Source: Phoma sp. XZ068
Taxonomy: Eukaryota; Ascomycota; Dothideomycetes; Pleosporales; Didymellaceae
Reading direction: 5' to 3'
Assembly: GCA_004835665.1 (NCBI GenBank)
Contig: RBKR01000002.1
Location: forward strand, 930,001 to 994,000
DNA length: 64,000 bases
Both the position numbers and the translations under genes were made by a program. The notes beneath the pieces were generated by a model. The model was not told the DNA's origin. It saw only the letters and a list, made by a program, of their open reading frames with translations, and searched no databases. Below are positions 54,514 through 64,000 of the stretch, piece after piece. Each line of letters opens with the position of its first letter. The first letter of the stretch is position 1.

Positions 54514-55944
54514 CTAAGCGTACGAAGAAGCCGAACACGTGAATGCACTGCGGACCTCGCCGCTGGTGTACTGGTGAATGATGTCCTCAACTGAGGCGTA
54601 TGTTCCAGCGCCAAGAATGACAATACCGATGATGAAAACAAGGGCGTTCAGAATGCTGAGGAGGATGTTCTTGGTGCTTGACCTCCAGCTGCCCTCCTTG
54701 ACGAGCTGGAACCAGAACAGCGCGGGGAAGTAGAAAGTGAAACCCGAAATGAAGAGCGAGGAGATAAGTCCGAGAAGCGCGTTGAAGAAGGGGATGGCCT
54801 CAGCGATGATCCAGCCGATGATGGTGATGACGGTGATCAAGCAGAACCAGACAGCCCAGCCGCGAACGCCCTTGACGTATCGGATGGGGGAGTTGGGGAA
54901 GGCGCGATCCATGATGTACCTGCCGACAACTGTGCCGTTGATAGATCCGGAAATGAAGATGACGGGCAGAGCGATACCGAAAGCGATGCGGGAGACGGTA
55001 TCACCAGCAGAGAGCAGGGCGGGGGACTTGACATCAACACCGACAAAGGCGTAGATGAGCGCTCCGGTCAGGGTGTAGATGAAGATCTCGATCAGACCAA
55101 GCGCCCAGACCGACTTGACGTAGTCGGAGGGTGTGTGCATCTCGGACATGAAGGAAAACTGGCAGACAGCAAAGGAGTAGGCGAAGACAATGTTGGTGGT
55201 TGCCAGGAATGCCTCGTAGAAAGTGGTGCCCTCCGGAGGCCATGCGGACCATGGGACTGCACTCAGACCACCAGGTGCGTTGTGCGCTTGGATACCAGTT
55301 GCAATGATGGTGACCAGGATAGCCACAATGATACTGACGAAATCAATGTACCCCAGAATCGCAAACTCGGCGAATGAAGGCGGCAGGGCGAGCAGTAGCA
55401 GAATGACCAGGGAGACCACACTCCATGCGAGCGCGCAGACTTGGTAGTTGTCGATGATGTTGATGAATGCGATTGTGCCGGTCAAAGCGTGGGATCCAAC
55501 AAGGAGAATCAAGAATAGCGCGAACATGACGCCAACGAGCTCGTATCCGAAGCGACCCCAGATGAGCTGCACGGCATCCGAGTAGTGATTGACGTGCGGG
55601 TGCCGCATCTTGACCTGACCGACGACATATGACGTATAGATGGCAATCAGACCAAGGCCCACGCACATAATGACACCGGCAACCATTCCTAGTTTTGCAA
55701 ACGCGGAAGGAATACTAAGAGATCCGAGAGCAATGGCTTCGACAATCAAGCAGATAGTAAGGCGTTTCCACCCAAGGCGGTTGAACCTCTCGGAGCCCTC
55801 TTGGACGGTGGCAGTCTTGTCGAGGGGCATGTTGAGCTCGGGGTCGCTCTTCTTGCCCTCGGAGATGTCATCGCCATCGGCGCGGTAGATGGGGGGGTTT
55901 GCTTCGAAGCCGCGCTCCGGGTAGGATCTTTGAACTTCCTGCAT
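54514..55944 (-). CDS. AAAP-family neutral amino-acid permease
   Basis: Plasma-membrane amino-acid/proton symporter of the amino acid/auxin permease family, close in character to the Neurospora N-type (mtr) permease. The single-exon 476-residue protein has a hydrophilic N-terminal tail of about 55 residues. The family signature follows (RLTICLIVEAIALGSLSIPS with the Gly-Ser-Leu helix break), then about 11 hydrophobic segments. The first ATG (55944) gives MQEVQRSYPERGFEANPP. Substrate range is inferred. Confidence 0.9.
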   Translation of the reverse strand: MQEVQRSYPERGFEANPPIYRADGDDISEGKKSDPELNMPLDKTATVQEGSERFNRLGWKRLTICLIVEAIALGSLSIPSAFAKLGMVAGVIMCVGLGLIAIYTSYVVGQVKMRHPHVNHYSDAVQLIWGRFGYELVGVMFALFLILLVGSHALTGTIAFINIIDNYQVCALAWSVVSLVILLLLALPPSFAEFAILGYIDFVSIIVAILVTIIATGIQAHNAPGGLSAVPWSAWPPEGTTFYEAFLATTNIVFAYSFAVCQFSFMSEMHTPSDYVKSVWALGLIEIFIYTLTGALIYAFVGVDVKSPALLSAGDTVSRIAFGIALPVIFISGSINGTVVGRYIMDRAFPNSPIRYVKGVRGWAVWFCLITVITIIGWIIAEAIPFFNALLGLISSLFISGFTFYFPALFWFQLVKEGSWRSSTKNILLSILNALVFIIGIVILGAGTYASVEDIIHQYTSGEVRSAFTCSASSYA

Positions 55945-57879
55945 GTTGGCGAATTTGCTCTTGTTGCCGATAATGTGATAATGGAGAAGATGAAGTGGAA
56001 AGATCAGAAAGGCGGGGATGAGGCCTTGTTTTGAAGTTCGGTCCTGAACGGCGAGCTAGGCAATGACGAAGCTTAAAGCAGAAGTCGCAGTGCAGGTCGC
56101 AGCCAAACCTTGGAACGGACAGCGGCAGAGTGGTTTACGATAACGACGAACCGTTGTTAGTCGGGCGGAGACGTGGTGGAGGTTCCGATGCAAAAGTCAC
56201 AACTCTGGGGCGATGTGATCCATTATGTACCCATCCAGCTTATCTGCCAGTTTCCCCAGATGTGTAATAGAATGATGGCTATCAGCGACTCCGCTCTGCG
56301 TCCCAAGACGCTGCGACCGAAATTGACCGGCCGCCGCAGGACTACCGTAAGCAGCTCGAGTCGGGGTTAATTCTCGGGGCTGGGCAGTAGAAACGGGCAT
56401 ATCCAGGTAACCATTCACGCCGGCAACAATCGGGCCCGCCGCTGAGGTTGCACTTGACAAGCATTGCGCCAAGCGAGAGGCTGAACGTGCATAACGCCAA
56501 TTTTCAGAAACTTCAGCGCGAATCTGGTGATGTTCGAGAATCTCAATCATGCCCTTCTCTACTCCACGTTTTCCAGAGCACAGGTCTGGGAGCGTTCTGG
56601 CAGCACAGTCTGGGGACGACATGCCCTTCGGCATTGCAGCAGCATCATCACAGAGACGCTTTGTTGTTGCTCTGGCATGCGCGTCTCAGGCTTCCCAGCG
56701 TGCATCGCGTGCCCCTGTGGCGGCGATGGATGACGCGCTCCACTTGGTGCGCTACAGTTGACGTAAAATCTTGAAAATTTTACGTTGCGCACACCTGCAG
56801 GAGAGGGACGTGCAGCTCTCACGCGCGGGCGTTGTGTATCGAGCGAGGAAATGATCGGTGACATCACAAACACAAAGGCCCTTTTGCGATAGCCGCAGCT
56901 GCGTTCGTTGGACATGCTGCGCAACGCAGATAGCACCCATGCACAGTGACGATGTGGTGAAGAGAACGCCACCAGTGTGACGTCTGCAGCCCTACCCGCG
57001 CAAGCCTTCCATCTTCGGTGGCGGTGGGTGCAGTCAAGCATTTCGATCCGCGCCATCCCGGCCAGTGGCGTGCGGCTTAACGTACTAGCCGAACACAAGC
57101 CGGCGCACTACTTAGTCAGGCACAGTCCGACTGCTACCGACCTCTAGACCATAAGCAGTAATTTCTGACATCTCATTCGTGATGGTCGTGCCATCCATGA
57201 ATTTCGCAAGGGTAATGGAATGGCCCCACAGCGTCGTGGGAGGTAATAGAATGGACAAACACCGCCCTTGACGCTCAGCTGCTTATCTTTACCCCGTGCG
57301 CATTGTGGAGTGCAGGCTGGGGTTGGGAGATGACCAATTGGCGTGTGCACAAATGTGTTCGAAAGAGCTCATGTCGCGCGACCTTCTGTACCCCAGATGG
57401 ACCCTTTGCAAGTTCTCGGAACGGAACGTACGGCCTGGGTTACTCGCAGAGGGAATCTCGGAATCGGCCCTTCGAGCGAATTGGACTTCCGCATCGGCGT
57501 TGTGCGCCATTTGAAGTCTGGATGAGGGTGGGGTAGACTCGCAATCTTCTGGACGCCTTATGACATTGAACGGAGTAGAAGCCATGGGATGCTCATGCGG
57601 AGTCGGAACGGTACTGCGGGGTTAGAGTGTAGCATAGAGTCTGGAGAAATGATCGGTGATCAACCGTGGTCTTGCGCGTAATAGCGTAAAGTACTGTAAT
57701 TCTGGGTATTACTCCAACACCGAACGGTCCTGAAACAATAGTTTCTTCTTCCCTTACCTGTGGCCGGCCGGTAGACATGCTGTATGCCCAAGCTCGATGT
57801 TTGAGTGCGGAAAATTGAGGGTTTTTTGAGGAGCCTACGGTGGCAAAAGGTAAGAACAACAATTCTTCTCATGCATGCT
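55945..57879. other. Gene-poor interval
   Basis: About 1.9 kb. Several frames of 60-180 codons exist on the minus strand (for example 56559-57098), but they are Arg/Ser/Pro-rich with no domain and look like chance frames in GC-richer DNA. No repeat or RNA gene recognised. Confidence 0.45.
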
Positions 57880-58827
57880 TCAGCTTTGGCTTTCGTTCGA
57901 TGAGACCTTGATCAGCTCCTCCAGTACATGCGGGTCCATCTCTCTCTCCTCTGCGCCTCTTGATGACCTGCTCACATCAGTCTCCTCCAGGTGAGCATCT
58001 TCAGCAGTCGAGTCAGACGTGAAGTCGAATATTCGGTGTTCACCTAGAAGAAATCAGTAAACGTGAAGCAAATATGAGTGCGTTGACTTACAGTTTAGCC
58101 ATGCTGTACCCGTCATTGGATCTTCAACATCCCAGTCTTCAGTGAGAAAGTGAGCAAACGCGCCATGAGTGACGAGGACAATCTATTCTGTCAGCCCCAG
58201 TTCAATAGGGATGTGAACACGATAACATACCTGCTTCTCTGTTCGTTGTATTAAGAAGTTTCTCAGATCTGCCGCACGTTTCAGTATTGCATCTTTCTCG
58301 TATGCCCAGTAGCCTTTCTGGTCGTGTGTTAGTCATCATTTCGTGCATTGGTGGAGTTCAAACGTACCTTGTTGTTCCACCCCTCAGTCAAGGGCGAGGC
58401 GTCGATCTTATTGTAGTCGAATGGTAACTCATCTTTTGTAAAGAGTGTTGGCAATATCCGCTTTACATCGTCTGCAGTGTCTGCGAGACCAACATCACAC
58501 CCAATGTTGCTGACTTCCTGCAGTGGTGGCAAGAGCACGAATGGAACTTCTTTCCGCGCTAATGTTGGCCCCAGGCTCAAAGATGCAGTCTGGATAGTAC
58601 GTCGTAAAGGCGATGAGAAGACAATGTCAATGTCGTTATGGTACTTGAAGGCAGATTGGAGAGTGCTACATTGTCCTTTTCCTTTTGAGGTTAGGACCGC
58701 GTCGCGGATCGTGTAGTCGCGCTGCGGTGGTGTGAGCTCTTCGTATGCTGTAGTCCTGGGGATTCGACCTTACAGTGGCATTGTGCTCTCCTTGCGCGTG
58801 ACGGATAATGTGTATTCTTGGTGGCAT
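57880..58827 (-). CDS. Histidine phosphatase (phosphoglycerate-mutase-like) family protein
   Basis: Five exons: 58827-58774, 58736-58368, 58317-58231, 58182-58092 and 58043-57880, with introns of 37, 50, 48 and 48 nt. All join in frame to a 254-residue protein. The phosphohistidine motif is IIRHAQGEHN (His10, RHA in place of RHG), followed by LTSKGKGQC, the SSPLRRTIQTA block and a late VLVTHGAF containing the second catalytic His. The 37-nt first intron is unusually short but is the only one that restores the family reading GEHNAT-LTPPQRDY. Substrate unknown; relatives include sugar-phosphate and nucleotide phosphatases. Confidence 0.85.
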
Positions 58828-59143
58828 GTTGTGCTGATGATGATGTTGTTCGCGAGACAGTGCCTTCTAAGAATGGTGGGGTCGTTGAGTCACCGTGTAA
58901 GCTGGAACTTATGTGTGGTCAAACTCCTCACTTGACAACGTCCTATCAATTTAGCGGTCGTGCAGTGCAATACTAATCTACCATACTTCAAGGTGCTGTT
59001 CGATGCGGTGATTCTCCTGTTGAGCTCTTCCTCTGACTTTTCGCAGCCCCAAACGGCAGGTTTACCGGTGACGTCAACGCTAGTCCTTTTCGGACACACC
59101 GTGGATCCTTCACGATAAGAGGATGGTGGTGCTCAAACTGCTC
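58828..59143. other. Intergenic region
   Basis: About 315 bp between two minus-strand genes. No feature seen beyond the phosphatase promoter. Confidence 0.4.
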
Positions 59144-60796
59144 TCATGGCTTCTGTGATATCTGTTTGTGGCACGACTCTAGAGGTAGAACCACGTTTTG
59201 CAGGAAATCCTTCCGCCAATTTGTGTCGTTCAATTCATTCGCACGTAAGCACCAGTCAATTGCACCGGCAAACTCTGGTCCTGCTTCCTCACCGACTAGT
59301 TTACTCCATTGCATCGCTGCTGCCCAATCGAGTATTGGTGCTGATTGTGTATCGCCAACGCCGAGGGCTTTGCGGAACTGCGTTGTCTCTAAAGGACTCC
59401 CAAAGCAAAGCTCAAGCAACCTGATGCCGAGACTTGCAAGAGCATCGGTCGGTTGATTCTTCAGACTGTTGGACATCTCTTGTGTGATATAGGGGTGGTC
59501 TAACATTTCGGATTGTGGATTATTGGGGCTCGATAAGAAGACGATATTGTCTTTACGAAGACGTGTATTAAGCCATGGTGTGGCTCCGAGCCGTAAAAAC
59601 GATGTCGCGAGCATGAGGGCAAGGCAGTACCGCCTCCGTCTTGTGAGGAATGTTGTTCCTCCCTCCAGAAGGTCTCGTAAGCTTGTTGCAGGTGTGTTCA
59701 CGCCCGGCAGCGCGGCTGTATCATGATAGAGGATGAAGCGATAATCCTCCTCCTCCAGAAAGCCGATACAGTCTACACAGTTGGTGTCCAACGCACTGCA
59801 GAGATCGCTGATTGGAGACACCGTCATTTGAAGCTGCGTGGCTTCGTCTTTTGAGGTACTCCACCGGACCTTGTTGTGAATATTGTGCTGCGGTACAGCA
59901 ATGGAAACGTTGCCAGCGTTTGAGACCATCCTGATCTTTGTACCTCTCTGAACAGTAGTCCTCAGGCGGAAGAGAATGTCAAACTCAACTTTCTCAGATG
60001 CGAGGCTAGCCAGTCCAAGGTTTGCTGTGTGGCTTGTACAACCGCATTGCCAGGCCTTTGTCAAGGCCTCGTGCAAGCGCTTGGCATGTCGCCAGAAGTC
60101 ACTCATCTTCCGATTGATGAGAGTTGCAGTTCTGGAGGCTTTTCTTTGCTGGCGCGCGATGGCTACCTGATCGTCAATTTCCAGAAGCTTCTGCATTTGG
60201 TTACATGCCTCTTCGAGTTTCTTGAAGAGGCGTTCTCGTGACGATCTTTTCAGACTGAATTTGATGCGTTTTGCTTGGAACTCAAAATTGGCTTTGCTCA
60301 TCAAGTCTACTCGTGACGAATTCTTCTGTAAGGCACCGTTCTGTACAGCAATCAGCCCGGAAGACGACTAGTTCGATGCATAGCCTACCTCGTCCACCCT
60401 CGCTTGAAAGTTAGGATTGGAAACCCCTAGCTCTTTCTTCAAGGACTCTATAATGCTGTTGATGTCCACAATGGTATCGATGAATAGGTTATAGCTCCCG
60501 GGCAGGCGTTCTTGCAGTCGCTTTTCAAGATCAGGGTTTTCCCAGCCCTTCCCAGCTGGGTCGGCCATCAGTACCTTAAGCTCCTCATCGTCAACTACGA
60601 GAGGAAGAAGAAACCGCTCGACGTTGCCTTCGAACAAGACCTTCTGTATCCCAAGAGTACGTACGGAGTATCGGTAGGCTCGTTGTATCATGTACCAATC
60701 CTTCATTATATCCATGCTCTCATGGTAGCTTTCGAGTGCGTGAATTAGAAGAGGAAAAGCGCCAAGTACAAGCCCAGCGATCTCGATTCCACTCAT
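59144..60796 (-). CDS. DUF7580-type fungal protein (HET-associated group)
   Basis: Two exons: 60796-60389 and 60325-59144, with a 63-nt phase-0 intron (60326-60388). Product is 529 residues. It opens with the family-typical MSGIEIAGLVLGAFPLLIHA helix. A helical N-terminal half follows, then a region ending in a degenerate kinase-like layout: RRRYCLALMLATSFLRLG, TPWLNTRLRKDNIVFL, LDHPYITQEMSN and LASLGIRLLELCFGS. Such proteins occur in fungi beside heterokaryon-incompatibility and NLR-like genes, and catalytic residues of a true kinase are not visible. It is divergent from the modular ankyrin gene, with about 360 bp between the starts. Confidence 0.8.
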
Positions 60797-61154
60797 CGTA
60801 GCCTATGGTGTTTGGCGTGTTTAAAGGGAACTTGGCAGTCGCACAGCTTAGGTGGTAGAATGCGCCTCGATGGACCACGATAAAGAAATTGTAGAGATGT
60901 CAGTGATATATTCAGCTAATGGCGTATCTGGCAGCATGTTATCAGTCAGTGTTGCAAAGGAAGCAGTCGAAAAGCGCGGCAGAGTGCACGTGTGGGGCTG
61001 AGTTGCATGGTAGGCTTCACGAGTGCGGGGTCATCTGCGCGACGCACGGCAGCCTGGCCTACGACACTTCATTTCATAAATCCTTGAGTGCTTTGACTTC
61101 TTATAGTTCTAATAGATATTGGGAGTGTTCTGAGTGTCGCAAGTTGATCCCCTT
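60797..61154. promoter_or_regulatory. Shared divergent promoter of the DUF7580 / modular ankyrin pair
   Basis: Roughly 360 bp separate the two starts, so the pair is likely co-regulated. No TATA box is clear. Confidence 0.4.
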
Positions 61155-64000
61155 ATGGCCAGCAACACACTAGGGGGTTCCTCAATCGAGACCATCCGAT
61201 TATTCAACCAGTTTTGTTCACTCCTAAGCGATCCAGCATGCGAAAGTCGGTCAAAGTTGACACAGCATGTCGTCGAGGACCAACTCGCCAGATTCCGCAT
61301 CTGGGGAGGTAATCTGGGCGCACTCCAGCATTCATCGTCGACCGCCTCGCTCGATCATCGCTTACGCGAATCACCGAAGATTGCGACCCAGATCCAAGAA
61401 CACTTGGGCGACCTGTCAGAATGCCTTGGCACCGGTACATCATCAAACATGGACACGAACCGTAGTCGCCTAGCTAAGCCTGACAGTGTGCAGTATCGCC
61501 TCGGGTAAGTCACCAAACCGAGTTATCAACGGCGACGTTGATGATGGGGATGACGACGGCGACGAGGACTGCAGCGAGCCAGAGCTTCTGGACGCCGCAG
61601 ACGAAGTCGAGAACACAAAGGCCAACTCGACCGAAGCTGAAGAGCTGTTTGGAACCGTCAAGGACACGATTGCCGGTCTTTTCCGACTTTCAATAATCAT
61701 ACGCAAATACAGTCCCCGTGACCGATTTGCCAAAGCTCTGAGCGGTCCGAATCCTTTCGACGAGACGTTTGATGTGGATCATGTTGGGCAAAGATTCCCT
61801 AAACTGGAACGAGCATCTCACACATGGCTCAAACTGCGCCTTGGTAGAGCCATCACCCAGCGAAGACGATTTCTTCAATATGCCCGAGAACATAGAAAAA
61901 GACTAGGCAAGGAAGCGGACGAACCCTTACAGACTATCAGAGAGGCATTACCGCCCACAGCTACTTCCTCGCACCACGACTTGATGTTGAGGTCCGAAGC
62001 TGGGAACACCCAGACCACACAACATCCGAGTACACTCGCTCAAACTGCGGCATCAACACTATATGCCCCTAATGAGACATTCTCAGCGGTAGATTTCCAG
62101 GACGATCGATCACAAACATCCTATGCAACGTCTCTAGGCGATGTTACCGACACATCGCAACTGCAACTCCCTCCCTTAGTCGATGTTTCCCAAGGGGCAG
62201 TATCTTTTGAATGCCCCTTTTGCTGGACCATACAGAGTATTCGCAAAGAGAATCAGTGGCGCAGACATGCCTACAGAGACCTACGACCATACGTCTGTAC
62301 CTTCAACGACTGCGATGTCAAACTCTTTGCAGATCGCCAAGACTGGTTTGAACATGAGCTCGCAAGGCATCGGCAGTCCTGGCTATGTCAATTCTGCGGG
62401 AGAGGCGATTTTGAATCCATTGGGAGCTATCAACATCATCTTCGGGGTCAACATATACCCGGAATGAACGACGATCAAATACAAGCCATTGTCAAAACAA
62501 GTGCTCGGCCAGTGGCCTCGATCATGGCTTCTGATTGCCCCTTTTGTGACGATTGGCAAGCTTCCCTAAGCGCCTCAAATCCTGATATACCCGGAAAACA
62601 TCTTGTCGTCACACCAAAACAATTCAGACATCATGTGGGAGCTCATATGCAGAGTCTGGCTCTTTTCGCCATTCCAAGAGGCTATCTTGAAGATGATGAG
62701 CTAAACCTGGGCTCAGCCGCGAGCGTTAGAGCTGCCGGAGTGGGGACTGATGCAGTTTCTAACACCGACTTTGAAGGTATCGAAGATAAAGTAATAAAGA
62801 TTCAAAGATTTTGGCGACACCAACAGTTCCGTCTAGCGATACGGCGCCGAGACTCAATCTCCAAGATGGTCAAGACTGAGCAAATTCACCCCACAGCTGT
62901 GTTTGGAATAGTTGTCCTCATTCAACGCATGTGTCGCAGAGCGAGGCGACGTAGGAAAGTAGAGCATCAACTGGTCCTCGCCATGGAAAAAGATGAAAAT
63001 TCGCACCATCGCGACCGTTCGGCATTGATATATCAACTCCGTAACCTCCAGTTATTCGATCGCTTCCCACAACTATTGGCCTCTATCGAAGACAAACTCA
63101 GCGTTGAATTGTATGAAGGCCAACAGTACATTTTGCGGAAAGGCCAGATCACCTATTGCCTTTACTTTTTGATCCTCGGACGAATAAAATTTTCTGAGAC
63201 GCATTCTTGGCAAGCAAGCCAATCCAACGTTACCATGTTGAACGTACCTGTCAATGAACCTGAGCCAATTGATGTACAGAGCGTTGGATCATGTCTGGTT
63301 ATAACGCTACTCAAGGAGGATTTCGCTGAAGCTGTGCTCCATTACCGCGATGTGCAAGACTACCTTGAAGACTTTGGCCCTCTTTTGCTAGCCTATATCA
63401 ATGTGGAAAGTAAGCAATCTTTGAGCACTTTGGAGTACGAATTCCAGCTATGGCTGGCGCTGGAGTATTGCCAGACCCGAAGTCAGAGATTGGATACCAC
63501 AAGATCTCGGATTGGCACGCAACATAACGTCTCAGCATTGTGGGAAAGGCGCAAATCATACAGTCCACTGCTCTTGTTCGCTGCTCGTGTAGGCGACATC
63601 GATTTGCTCGATCTCTTTGTAAGCCATGGTGCCAAGATCAATCGAGAAACAGGAGAGTCGAGTCTCAAAAGTGTTGCCAGGCGGCACGAACGGCATGATG
63701 TGTTGCACTGGTTACAACGAACACAAGACGATCAAAAAGCGTTGATAGCGACATCTGACGATTCTGTCCACCACGACAAAGCAAGCCATACGCTTATGGA
63801 CGACCAGAGTTTCTATTTGGTATTGACTGAAGCTAAGAGCAGCTACGAAGTCGCTGGGAACTTACTCAACAGTCTGCCCTCCAGTGTCGTTGCCCAGATC
63901 ATTCATAGCAGGAGTAGCGCCTACAATCCTCTTATCTTTGCGGCCAAAACTGGAGACATGGAGCTTGCTCGAAGTCTTCTCGATTGTGGTGCGGACATAG
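61155..64000 (+). CDS. Large modular protein: zinc fingers, IQ motifs, cNMP-like segment, ankyrin (partial)
   Basis: Exon 1 is 61155-61504; a 70-nt intron (61505-61574, donor GTAAGT, acceptor CTGCAG) leads to exon 2, open to the window end, so the 3' end is missing. At least 925 residues. The N-terminal helical domain (LARFRIWGGNLGALQ; RLRESPKIATQIQEHL) is the leader of many fungal C2H2 and ankyrin proteins. C2H2-like fingers span about 329-477. IQ-type calmodulin motifs lie at about 523-543 (VIKIQRFWRHQQFRLAIRRR) and 559-580 (VVLIQRMCRRARRRR). A cyclic-nucleotide-binding-like segment covers about 606-705 (LQLFDRFPQLL, LYEGQQYILRKG). Ankyrin-like repeats begin near 779 and 900 (YNPLIFAAKTGDMELARSLL). 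The true first ATG is 61155; upstream frame starts with GTG. Confidence 0.75.

Noticed and set aside
56559..57098. 179-codon minus-strand frame
   Set aside because: No domain, Arg/Ser-rich, several overlapping frames open together, as expected in GC-rich non-coding DNA.

Overview
The window is fungal nuclear DNA, most likely from a filamentous ascomycete of the Dothideomycetes (probably Pleosporales). Most introns I can resolve are 44 to 70 nt with GT...AG ends. Genes lie on both strands without operons. A GATA-plus-PAS photoreceptor partner (WC-2) is present, and gene-rich stretches alternate with AT-rich, stop-filled stretches that look like RIP-mutated relics. The order-level placement is inference; the fungal placement is firm.

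Left part (1-33 kb) is mostly conserved housekeeping: a GH1 beta-glucosidase, a DHA1-type MFS exporter, RAD50 divergent from WC-2, RPB2, an MDR quinone-oxidoreductase-like enzyme divergent from DSK2/ubiquilin, a Kelch-BTB protein divergent from CDC20, and a TPR/F-box/LRR protein of the Dia2/Pof3 type. Several genes serve genome maintenance and the cell cycle (RAD50, CDC20, DIA2) or ubiquitin handling (DSK2, DIA2, CDC20, Kelch-BTB). Two AT-rich gaps (about 5.9-7.1 kb and 13.3-16.7 kb) hold poly-G runs, microsatellites and a degenerate tandem repeat.

Middle part (33-43 kb) is sparser: a short 17-bp tandem repeat bounded by an inverted repeat, a nuclear-looking low-complexity protein with several SUMO-type motifs, a likely gene relic near 37 kb, and a convergent pair of a secreted multicopper oxidase and an MDR reductase.

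Right part (43-64 kb) is accessory. Three head-to-tail minus-strand paralogues of an unrecognised family (about 250-260 aa) lie at 43.5-48 kb. They share one phase-0 intron and a promoter signature. One copy is intact, one is broken by a stop at a conserved Trp codon plus a frameshift, and one needs an extra intron or a frameshift to read through. Next comes a degenerate gene (49.4-50.9 kb), a MSOX/FAOX-type flavoenzyme, an amino-acid permease and a histidine phosphatase. The window closes with a divergent pair: a DUF7580-type protein and a large modular protein (zinc fingers, IQ motifs, a cyclic-nucleotide-binding-like segment, ankyrin-like repeats) that runs off the end. The paralogue array and the divergent pair are the best candidates for undescribed biology.
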